A stretch of 64,000 nucleotides of DNA from Kiritimatiellia bacterium. Lineage in GTDB: Bacteria > Verrucomicrobiota > Kiritimatiellia > RFP12 > UBA1067. The number at the start of each line of letters is the position of its first letter. The first letter of the stretch is position 1. Position numbers and translations under genes: made by a program. The notes under the pieces were generated by a model that saw nothing but the letters and a program-made list of their open reading frames with translations, was not told the origin of the DNA and ran no database searches. Shown piece by piece: positions 1 to 9,000 of this stretch. The DNA lies in contig JAQUCE010000013.1 in the NCBI GenBank assembly GCA_028686345.1, positions 1 through 64,000 on the forward strand, read 5' to 3'.

Positions 1-139
1 TCATTATAAAGAGAATCCACCCAATGAATTATTGCCATCAGAGTTGAAATAATGACGGATTTATAATAGAATTGATCTTACTCAAAGATTAACGGACACA
101 TGACCGTACTGGACAAATGACCTTATTATCTGTTCGGAT

Positions 140-610
140 ATGTGGAAGCCATACCTCAAAGTTATTCGTAAAAAGGCCCCGCTGGCCCTGAACATCCTGG
201 ATCGCTTCCACATCGTAAAAAAAATTACTGAAGCAGTTAACAAAGTTCGCGTTGAAGAGGTCAAAAGGTTGCGGCGTGAAGGTTACGAAGAAGATGTGCT
301 TAAAAACACAAAATATTGTTTTTTGAAAAACCCGGAAAACCTAACTGAAAAGCAAAAGCTGAAACTTGATGATGTGCTTCAATATAACCTAAAAACTGTG
401 CGGGCTTACCCTCTTAAAGAAAGCTTTCAGCTTTTCTGGAACTATAAAAGCGCATTCTGGGCTGAGTGGTACCTCAAAAAATGGTGTAATCGCGCCATGA
501 GATCCAAGCTTGATCCAATCAAAGATTTTGTCAAAACGATTCGGCGGCATCAGCCCTTGATTCTCAATTGGTTTAAGGCTAAAAAGACCGGCGAATTCCA
601 AACTCAATAA
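140..610 (+). pseudogene. ISL3-type transposase fragment
   Basis: This is the middle of a DDE transposase of the ISL3 type. The open frame runs from just after a stop at 101-103. It carries a CSDMWKPY motif, the usual surroundings of the second catalytic aspartate in ISL3 enzymes, then LDRFHIVKKI and the basic helical region ending HQPLILNWFKAKKTGEF. The N-terminal zinc-binding and HTH part is missing, and so is the C-terminal part with the last catalytic glutamate; the frame ends in unrelated residues at the junction with the minus-strand nucleotidyltransferase fragment near 595-610. Full ISL3 transposases are about 400-450 residues and this one is 156, so it is a dead remnant. The element probably truncated the neighbouring toxin-like gene when it inserted or decayed. 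Confidence 0.8.
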
Positions 611-794
611 AGACATTGTAAAGTTTGGCTGCATTTTGAGGTGAGACTGCAAACCAAATATCCATATCGGCTGTAGTTCTTGGATATCCATGATAACCAA
701 CTGCATATCCGCCAATTAGTAAATACTCCACTTTATGTACGTTCAGCAATCTCAAGAACTCTTTGAAGTCTTCCGGAAGCGTTAGGTTTTCCAT
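579..794 (-). pseudogene. Nucleotidyltransferase (AbiEii/MNT-like), truncated
   Basis: The 71-residue frame is the N-terminal part of a minimal nucleotidyltransferase-fold protein. LLIGGYAVGYHGYPRTTADMDIW matches the GG...DxD signature of the family, with both catalytic aspartates in DMD. Family members near this size class run 150-200 residues or more. This copy stops after VFIEFGI where it meets the ISL3 remnant, so the C-terminal half is lost. It overlaps the end of the small upstream gene at 733-918, so the two were one operon. Such pairs often act as toxin-antitoxin or abortive infection modules, but that role is inferred from family knowledge and the copy here is unlikely to work. Confidence 0.7.
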
Positions 795-918
795 ATGCAG
801 CCTGCCTGTTTATTTGAAGGGCCTGAAGTCGCCCTTCAGGAGAAAGTTTCATCCAGTACTCTTTATCTTGCGAATCGCATAAATCTACGACTGATAACTT
901 TGTACGATCTAATTTCAT
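733..918 (-). CDS. Small partner protein of the truncated nucleotidyltransferase
   Basis: A 61-residue protein starting at MKLDRTKLSVVDLCD; the longer track start adds an unlikely leader. It is hydrophilic and rich in charged residues, with the stretch QDKEYWMKLSPEGRLQALQINRQAAYG. Similar short proteins often sit directly before nucleotidyltransferase-fold genes and overlap them, as here at 733-794. I do not recognise a named family. It may be an antitoxin or accessory subunit; this rests only on position. Its partner is truncated, so the pair is probably non-functional. Confidence 0.55.
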   Translation of the reverse strand: MKLDRTKLSVVDLCDSQDKEYWMKLSPEGRLQALQINRQAAYGKPNASGRLQRVLEIAERT

Positions 919-1051
919 ATATAAAGTATAACATAATGTGTGATTGAGTTTCAAAGCATTCTGTGCAAGCATTCTGTGCGAAACAAGCCGCAGTAAGACC
1001 CGATAAACAACTTTTTGGGAAGAACAATTAATTGTTTTTCTAGTCGCTCTC

Positions 1052-1549
1052 TCATGGATTTTTTTTCGATCCGCTCTCCTCGGTTGGCAAGTTACTGGCG
1101 TTCAGCAACCTGCGCTCCAGCGCGGGGTAGGACTCAGCGGGCAGGTCGTGCTTGTCGAACATCACGCGGAAGCCGGCCAGCAGCTTGCGGCGGGCATCGG
1201 CGTACGCAGCGTTGTCCAGCCGTGCGTCTTCGTGCAAGAACCGCACGCGGCGGAGGTCGCGGCTGCACTGGTCGAAGGTTGCACGCAGGATGTCGGGGAT
1301 TTCAGGTAACTGGCGGACGCGCCGCGCCGTGGTCTGGCAGGCCGCGTCGAGCGCGCTGAGCGAAAGCACGTTCGTCACGCCGTCCGCCATCACAAAGGTG
1401 GCGTGTGTGTCGGTCAATGTCTCTAACCGAGCTGTAAACGCCCGCCCGGCAGCGTTTGTCCAGACGCTCTGCGCCAAGGTCGCGGTGGCTGTGAAAAGTA
1501 GCAGGGGCAACCATAGGGAGTCGCTAAAATTTTTGTGTTTATGTTTCAT
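1052..1549 (-). CDS. Secreted SHD1-like small protein
   Basis: A 165-residue protein with a signal peptide (LWLPLLLFTATATLAQS). After it comes WTNAAGRAFTARLETLTDTHATFVMADGVTNVLSLSALDAA, which has the W-x-x-x-G-R-x-x-x-A pattern and the later SLSAL motif of the SHD1 (SLA1 homology 1) domains common in PVC bacteria. The rest is helical and charged, with no catalytic motif I can see. It is probably periplasmic or surface-linked. It stands alone, facing away from the secreted-protein block, with about 430 bases free of genes upstream. Function unknown. Confidence 0.6.
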   Translation of the reverse strand: MKHKHKNFSDSLWLPLLLFTATATLAQSVWTNAAGRAFTARLETLTDTHATFVMADGVTNVLSLSALDAACQTTARRVRQLPEIPDILRATFDQCSRDLRRVRFLHEDARLDNAAYADARRKLLAGFRVMFDKHDLPAESYPALERRLLNASNLPTEESGSKKNP

Positions 1550-1975
1550 GTTGTTGGTCCCAGGTTTGTTTTTGGCAAAGTTTACGATAAAGTTTGCGAC
1601 AAAGTTTGACTATCACGCGGGGTCGGAGTCGGGGTCGAAGGGCGCAGGAGATCGTCTTGGCGACTTCACGACTTCCGATTTCCGGTTTTTATGCTGCCGA
1701 GCTTCAGGTTACCTCCTCGTTTTTCTGCGGCACTGCGTGCTGCCAGCAACTCTCATTATGGCCGCACTTCGGTTAGAAGACACGCTTCCGGCTTCAGCCT
1801 TCGCAATAGCTACGCCCGGACAAGGCGAGCTTCGCTTTTACGCCGTGACAGGAAAGCGTGAACTACATACCGCTTGCATTATAAAGCAGCGGGCTTCTAA
1901 CCATAAATTTTTCAGTGGGAGCAAAGGCTTTTAGCACATCGTACAAACTCAATTTGGTTGCAAGGAATAGCTGCT
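1550..1975. other. Gene-free stretch with short repeats
   Basis: No convincing coding sequence lies here; the ORFs listed across it have poor composition. It holds three close copies of an AAAGTTT(A/G)CGA(T/C)A-like unit near 1577-1612, related to GACAAAGTTTGCGAC at about 19,649. It also holds one copy of the 23-bp dispersed repeat at 1853-1875. Confidence 0.5.
1853..1875. repeat. Dispersed repeat AAAGCGTGAACTACATACCGCTT, copy 1
   Basis: An exact 23-bp match to 28,625-28,647, with a diverged relative at 27,129-27,156 (GAAGCGTGAACTACGAACC...). Its AAGCG/CGCTT ends form an inverted repeat. All copies are intergenic, as expected of a small dispersed element. Confidence 0.7.
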
Positions 1976-2812
1976 TTAGTTTGCTCCAATCCGATAGAAG
2001 GCCTGGCCGCTGGTCTTTTCAACATAGACCGTGGCGGTTCGGCCGGTTCCCTGATATGTCCGGTAACTTATGTCGCCACCTTTGGTGGCGGCAGAGGGGG
2101 CTGGCGACCAGGTGGGGGAGTCCAGGCTCTCGCTGACCATGATGTGGTAGGTGCGGTCTTCGCTGGTCGAAAAGGTCAGGGCAAGGCGATCCGAGGCGGG
2201 TTCAGTTGCCAGGGCAGTAATCGCGAAGATGTCTGTTTTGAGAAATGGCAGTGTTCCTGCCAGATACTCGTCGCGGTTGTTCATGCCATCGTTGTCAGGA
2301 TCATCGAGCGGGTTGATATCATGGATGGAGGTGAAGACTCCTTCCGACCATATCACCACCAACTCCTCCCAAGCGTCGGGTAGGCCGTCGCCGTCACTGT
2401 CCACGGCGGTGGCGAAATCCACCCGTCGGGCGGTGCCGGCATCCGGAGCGTTGAAGTACGGGGTTGGCGTCAGCGGTTGCACCACCCCGTTGATCGTAAC
2501 AATGATCTGCATCGGGGTGCCGACCAGCGCGGCGTTGGGACGCGAGAGCGGCGCGGTACTCTCCAGCTCCAGCGAGAGCCGATAGTTGACACCGGACAGG
2601 ATGAGACCATTCACATTATGCTGCGCACATATTGTGCCCGGCTCGGCTACCCTGACAAGGGAGACCTGCGCACCGCTGAGCAGGGGTTGGCCGTATTCGT
2701 TGCGAATCAGGCCATACGTGATAGTCGGCGGCATCGGGAAGCCGGCCTCGGCAACAACACACCAGAGCGCCAGCGCGCCGAACACTAGCCATTGACCTTG
2801 AGTTTGTTTCAT
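1976..2812 (-). CDS. Secreted protein with type-3-like calcium repeats
   Basis: A 278-residue protein. A signal peptide (LVFGALALWCVVAEA) comes first, then a beta-rich domain beginning TITYGLIRNEYGQPLLSGAQVSLV that resembles a carboxypeptidase-regulatory or Ig-like fold. Acidic repeats DSDGDGLPDAWEE and DDPDNDGMNNRDEYLAGT follow; these are typical calcium-binding thrombospondin type-3-like units. The C-terminal beta domain ends GQAFYRIGAN, and the 2.4-kaa neighbour ends in a similar FFRV motif, so both may share a C-terminal domain type. It is the last gene of the minus-strand secreted block and follows a strong 26-bp inverted repeat that may attenuate transcription. It is probably on the cell surface; no enzyme motif was seen. 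Confidence 0.75.
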   Translation of the reverse strand: MKQTQGQWLVFGALALWCVVAEAGFPMPPTITYGLIRNEYGQPLLSGAQVSLVRVAEPGTICAQHNVNGLILSGVNYRLSLELESTAPLSRPNAALVGTPMQIIVTINGVVQPLTPTPYFNAPDAGTARRVDFATAVDSDGDGLPDAWEELVVIWSEGVFTSIHDINPLDDPDNDGMNNRDEYLAGTLPFLKTDIFAITALATEPASDRLALTFSTSEDRTYHIMVSESLDSPTWSPAPSAATKGGDISYRTYQGTGRTATVYVEKTSGQAFYRIGAN

Positions 2813-2925
2813 ACTAATCTCCTTTTGTAGATGATTTCAAGCCGTTCGTGCGGCGTAAAAGAATAATTAATTATCCTTTTCAAAAAGTTGTCTATCGAAC
2901 CTAATTGCGGTATGTTTCCTGATCA

Positions 2926-2986
2926 TCCACCGCATAGCGGCGGATATACTGTGTTGCTTTCAGTATGTCCGCCGCTATGCGGTGGA
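2926..2986. repeat. Large inverted repeat (REP-like), possible terminator
   Basis: Two 26-base arms (2926-2951 and 2961-2986) pair with a single mismatch across a 9-base loop. Each arm is the TCCACCGCATAGCGGCGGATATACT(G) unit that also occurs in tandem at 19,501-19,636. It lies between the stop of the GLUG-repeat gene and the next gene of the block. It lacks a clear T-run, so it may be a transcript-stabilising or REP/BIME-type element rather than a classic terminator. Confidence 0.75.
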
Positions 2987-3052
2987 CGGCAATCACATCT
3001 ATTTGCCATAATTGGAGGCGAAGCCGACCTCCGCGCAGCGCACAGCGCTAGC

Positions 3053-6000
3053 TTAGTACAGCACCTGCTGCGCCTGCACGCGGAAGAATGCCCGGGGTTG
3101 GTTCGCGCTCCTTTCCGGCATAAAGGTAATTGTGGTTTGGCCGGGCTGCGCAACCAGCGTGGCAATCGGCTGCCAATCCGGTTGCTCCAATGACAGGCTC
3201 TTTAAAAGAACATATGTGGCACCTTCCTGGATATCGCCAGCCACCACAATGATATGTTGCGCCGTGACGGTAAGGGCCATAACCTGCGGTGACTCTACAA
3301 TGTTCGTCGGAATGGCTCTGAGGCTGCCCAGGATCGGATAGCCGGTGGCTGAGCCTTGAAGGGTCCACGACGAAAGTGCGGGGTCTTCGCTGGTATAGTC
3401 GTTTAGCGCGGTCAGCAAGAAGGTCGTTTCATAAACAGGATGCAGTGTGTTAAGTGTGCCTGGTGCGGCATCAAAATAAAAGCAGCGCGCCATAGGTCCC
3501 AACCCCACGGCTGGCAGGGAGTACTCTGGTTGTGCATTTTGCCTCCAGTAGCAAGTCGTTACTCCTGTAGCTTCGGTTTCGCCCACAATGCCGCCAGCAC
3601 TGATAACACCAGCTACCGCGCCAATGCTCAGGCAGTTTTGGAGGATGCCGATGGAGTAACCCGCGATGCCGCCGGCATACGCGCCGCCGGTGATTGAAGC
3701 ACTGTTGCCGCAGTTGCGCACCGTGCCGATCACTACGCCCGCAATGCCGCCGCAATGGTAGTCGCCCGCGATGGTGCCCGCATTCGCGCAGTTGCGGAGC
3801 ATACCTTCCAACCAGCCGGCAATTCCGCCGACATAGGCCTGCCCTCGCACAGCGGTGTTGATCAGGTTTAGGTTCTGGATTATGGCGGCTGCGCCGACAA
3901 AGCCGAACAGCCCCTGATCATCGCCAACAGGGTGGTCGATTGTCAGACCGGAAATGGTATACCAGTTCCCATCAAAAAATCCTTGGAAGCGCGCTGACTC
4001 AGATCCAATTGGTATCCAATCCATGCCAGCCAGATCCAGGTGGTTGGTGAGAAGGATCATCTTACCGGTAAACGGGTTGCCATGAGCTACCAGCACGGAG
4101 AGGCCGGCCAATTCAGCCGAGTTTCCGATGTAGTAGATCGATCTCTTTGGATCGTTATCATGCCACGATGTGTCGTAGTAGCCCTCGCCGCTCCAGTCGT
4201 CGGCCCAGTGGGCGTATAGGGTCACATCCTGTACCTGATTCCACTCCCGAGTGCCGCTGCCGGTCGCGTCAACATACTGGATTCCGTTGACCGGCGCGGT
4301 AAAGTAGCCGGTAAACTTCTGACCCGGGCGGCTGACCGCCACGCTAAGGTCGGGCATTGGTTCGTTGTAGGTGGCCATGATCGGCGCTTGTGTGCCATTG
4401 CCGTTGTTCGCATCAAAGGTGATCGCGAAAGACATTGAGTTGAAGATCGACAGCATGGGATATCCTGTTGATGAGCCGGCAGTGGTCCAGGCCGAGTATG
4501 CGCCCTGGCCGATTGTCCAGGCATTGAGCGCCGCGTTCAGGGCTGTGGTGTTGTGGACACTGGCGCTCAGTGTGCCGGGAGGCGTGGTAAAGTAGCTGCA
4601 ATCCAGGGTGCCCCCCAGTCCGCTCGCATCCCAGAGGAAGCCTTCGTCGCCGGTTTTCTTCCAGTAGGCGTAGCGCACTGCGCCATCAGCTTCGCCCGCC
4701 ACACCGCCAACTGTATTGGCTCCGGTCACGGCGCCGATGTTGATCACATTGCGAACGTTGCCGTTGACATAGCCTGCCACCCCGCCGACATAAGCCAGGC
4801 CAGCCACAGCCGCATGGTTCGCGCAATTCACAAGCGTGCCGAGCACCAGCCCTGCCAGACCGCCCACCATCTCGCCGCCATTGACTACACCCGCGTTGGC
4901 GCAGTTACGCGTTGTGCCGGCGAGCCAACCCGCCACTCCGCCGACATAAGCTCCTCCGCATATCTCTGTTTGGATAAGGCGGACGCTGCGTACCATGCCG
5001 CCTGCTCCCACCATCCCAAACAACCCCTGGTAGTCTTTGGTCGGTTGGTTAATCTTGATGCCTGTAATGGTTTTGCCGTTGCCGTCGAAGGTGCCAAGGA
5101 AGGGCCGCGCGTTCGATCCAATGGCTGTCCACTCCGGCCCTGTCAGATCGAGGGAACCGGTTAAAAATAAAACTTTGCCGGCGAACGTGATGCCGCTGTT
5201 GACCAGCACAGCGAATCCCGCCAGCTCTTCAGAGGCCGAGATCATGAAGCTCGAAGCCAGAGGGTTAAGATCGTGCCAGGCGGTGTCATAACGTCCGGGA
5301 TCACACCAGTTCATAACACTCCAGCCAGCATAGAGCGTGGCATCCGAGAGCTGGTTCCAGATCTTCGTAGGCGTGCCATCCGAATTGTAGTAGCGGCTGC
5401 CGCCCTCGGGCGCGCCGTAGTAGCCTTGGAAGGTGTGGCCGGAGCGAGCGGCGGAAACAGCAATTGCGGGCAGCTCAGCACCATAGACCGCCAGGATGGG
5501 CGGCTGATTGCCGCTGCCTCCGCTGAGGTCGAAGGTGATCGTCACGCGGGGTGTCAGACGCGGATAGCCGGTTGGCGAGTCATAGGTGCTCCAGGTCAGC
5601 AGTTCAGGGGTTGCAGTGCTGTTGGCCGCGACCCAGGCGTTTAGCGCTCCGGTCAGATCGCTGCTCTGAAAAGGCTCGCCGTTGAGCGCGCCGGGGGGCA
5701 GCAGGAAGTGGAAGCACTCCGAGAGCGTGCCAGCGCCTGCACCATCCCAATCAAGACCGGTCTCGCCGGGGTCGCGCAGCCAGTAGCTGTTCTGCGCCGT
5801 GCCTCCGCTGATTGTACCGGTTAATCCGCCAACGCGAGTCGCGGCTGTCACAGTGGCGGTGGAGAGAGTGTTGCGCAACGTGCCGTTTAGCAGGCCGATC
5901 AGACCGCCCGCATGCTCCGCGCCGCTAACCATCCCGCTGACCTGGCAGTTGCGGGCAATGCCGCTGCTAAGCTGGCCCGCCAGTGCGCCCACATTGGTGT

Positions 6001-9000
6001 TCCCCTGTACCTGTACATCCACCAGGTTCACGTTCTGGATCAGGGTGTCCGTGCCCGCGTAACCGAAGAACCCCTGGTCGTTGGCAGCAGGTTGTTCGAC
6101 AGCCAGTCCTGTGATCGCATGGCCGCGTCCGTCAAATGTGCCCCGGAAGGGCTTGGCCGGAGTTCCGATGGGTATCCAGGCAAAGGGATAGAGGTTGATT
6201 GCGGCGGCAAGGGCGATCTGCTTGCCTGCAAAGGTGTTCCCGGCGTTGACCAGCACGGCCAGACCGGCCAGCTGCTCGGGCTGGTTCAGGCTAAAGGAGC
6301 TGAGTTCAGGGGCATACCAGCCAATGTCGTATTGTCCGGCTTCGCTCCAGAGGATACGTGTCCACCTGGCAAAGAGCAGCGTGTCTTCTTCCTTTTTCCA
6401 AAGCGCGGCGCTTGTCCCGTTAGCAGTATAGTAGCGGGTTCCCCCGTCAGCGGCATCGAAATAGCCGTCAAAACGCCAGCCTGGGCGGTGCACTCCGATT
6501 TGCAGCGGCGGCATGGCCGCGTCGTAGGTGGCAATGACCGGCACTTGTGCGCCGCTGCCGTTGTTAGCGTCAAAGGACACGGTGTAGGTTTCGGGTGTCC
6601 AGACAACGTATAGATCAACCACTGCGTCCTGGGTGTTGGCAAGGTTGGCTACCTGCTGGTCGTCCAGATAAGCAATGGTGCCGCCGGGTGAGACGGCCCA
6701 TCCGCTGAAGTTGTATCCGATACGCGAGAAGCCGTTGCCGGTCAGGGTGAGCGGCGTATCATAGGTGTGCAGTGAATCAGCGGTTGCGCCGGCGGTATGG
6801 CCGTTGCCGTGATAGGTCACAGTGTAGGTAATGGGTGTCCAACCCGCGTAAAGCGTGGTGTTGTCCTGCTTGTCCCAGGTTCGGGTACCCTCGCCTGAGG
6901 CGTTGTAGTAGGTTACTCCTCCAGCGGGGGCATCGTCAAAACCGGTAAACAAATAGCCGGTTCGCGAGATATTGATTGTCGGCAGGGCCGGCAGATCCAC
7001 CCGATACAACGCAGCGACTGCGGGCTGCTCTCCGCTGCCACCATTGGAATCAAATGAGATCAGACTTTCAGCTGCCAGGATTGGATAGCCGTCCTCTGAA
7101 CCAAACAGGCTCCAACCCCAGACCGCTGGCAGGGTGGGCTTGATGGTCGCGGTGCAAGCATTCAGAGCTGCCAGCAGGTCATTGGTGCCATAGGCCGGAT
7201 TTGCCAGTTTGCCGGGTGGCGTGCTGAACGGCTCGCATTCGAGGAGTGTCACACCGGCCGGAGTCGCGTTCCAGAGATTGCCTTGCGAATCCGGGTGTCT
7301 CCAGTAGCTGTTCTGGGCCGTGCCCTGCGAGGCGCCGGCAATGCCGCCGATGTCGAGCCCGGAGATATTGGATACCGACCCCAGGTTCAGTCCATTATAA
7401 ATTGCGCCGATTGATGACATATCTCCAACCAGCCCGCCAACAGCTGTGGTGGCTGTTATTGCACCGCGGTTAACGCTGTTATAGACCCTTGCACTGTGGA
7501 GGTGTCCAACCAGACCTCCAACGTAGTCGCTACCTTGGACTGAGGCATGGTTGGCGGCGTTGACGATGCGCGATGTTGACTGCATCCAGCCGGCAATGCC
7601 GCCGACCTGGTTTACGCCAGCGACACTGCCTTGATTTGAACAATTCAAAAGCTCGGCATCGCTGTCAACAAACCCTGAGATGCCTCCGACCTCATTCACC
7701 CCCTGGATTGAACCATGGTTCGAGCAGCTTCTCAGGGTACCCTTCTGTAGAATGCCGGCGATAGCGCCGACTGCGGAGCCGCCCTGAATAACTGTGCCGG
7801 CCAGGCGCACGCGCTGGATCAGCCCATCGGCTACTGTTCCGAACAGACCCAGACCGTAGCTGTTCGGGGCGTTGATCACGAGGTTCGAGATCGTGTGGTA
7901 GCCGCCGTCAAAGGTGCCGACAAAAAATGAACTCGCGTCCCCGATGGGGCTCCACTCCCGCCCCGCGAGACTGATCTCAGCGATCACCGAGACGGTTGCA
8001 GCGGAAAAGTCGACTCCCTGGTTGACCAGCACGGCGAATCCGGCCAGTTGCTGGGCGTTGCTGATGGTAAACGAGAGGGCGGACTCAGCGTACCAGTTCG
8101 TGGCGTAGGCACCTGGATCAGACCAGTTATAAGGGCGCCATGCGGCATAGAGTACACTGTTTTCCGGTACCTCCCAGTCACGGACGCTTGTGCCGTTTGC
8201 ATTGTAGTAAAGCATGTCGTTGTCATCCGCATAACCTTGGAAGGTGTGGCCAGCGCGGCTCACGGCGATTGCCAGCTGCGGCAGAGGGGAGTTGAAGTAG
8301 GCGGTGATGTTGGTCTGGGTGCCGGTGCCGCCATTGGCATGGAAGGAGATGGTGTAAGGGGCGGGTGCCCACTGCGCATACAGCTCTACCCACTGTTCTT
8401 CTTTGTTCCAGGTGCGCGCGCTTGAACCGTCGGCGTTGTAGTAGCGGGTGCCGCCGCTAGCAGCGTCGAAAAACCCGGTGAAGGTGTAGCCGCTGCGATA
8501 GATGTCAATGCTGAAGAGAGTTGACATGGGCTCGCCATAGGTAGCATAAGTTGTACTCTGCCAGCCGCTGCCGCCATTTGGATCAAAGACTATGTCCGAC
8601 ATCTTGGGCAACCACTGCGCATAGAGTGTGGTATCGGTTGTTTTGTCCCACCAGTTTACGCCACTGCCGTCGTAATCATAGTAGCGTGAGCCACCTGAGG
8701 CAGCATCAAAATACCCATCGAAGTTATAGCCGATACGCGTGACGGCGACGACGATCGCGGGCAGCCATTCGAGGTAGGTGGCCAGGACTTTGTTTTGTGC
8801 GCCAGTGCCGCCGCTGGGATCAAAGGAGAGGGTGTAGGTGGCTGGTTCCCATTGGGCGTAGAGTGTTGTTGCGGTCGACCGCTCCCAGGCAGCGGCCGAG
8901 GTGCCGTCGGCGTTATAGTAGCGGGTGCCGCTCTTTTCAGCATCAAAATAGCCGGTAAAGAGGTAGCCTGCCTGCTTTACAGCAATCGCTATTTCAGGCA

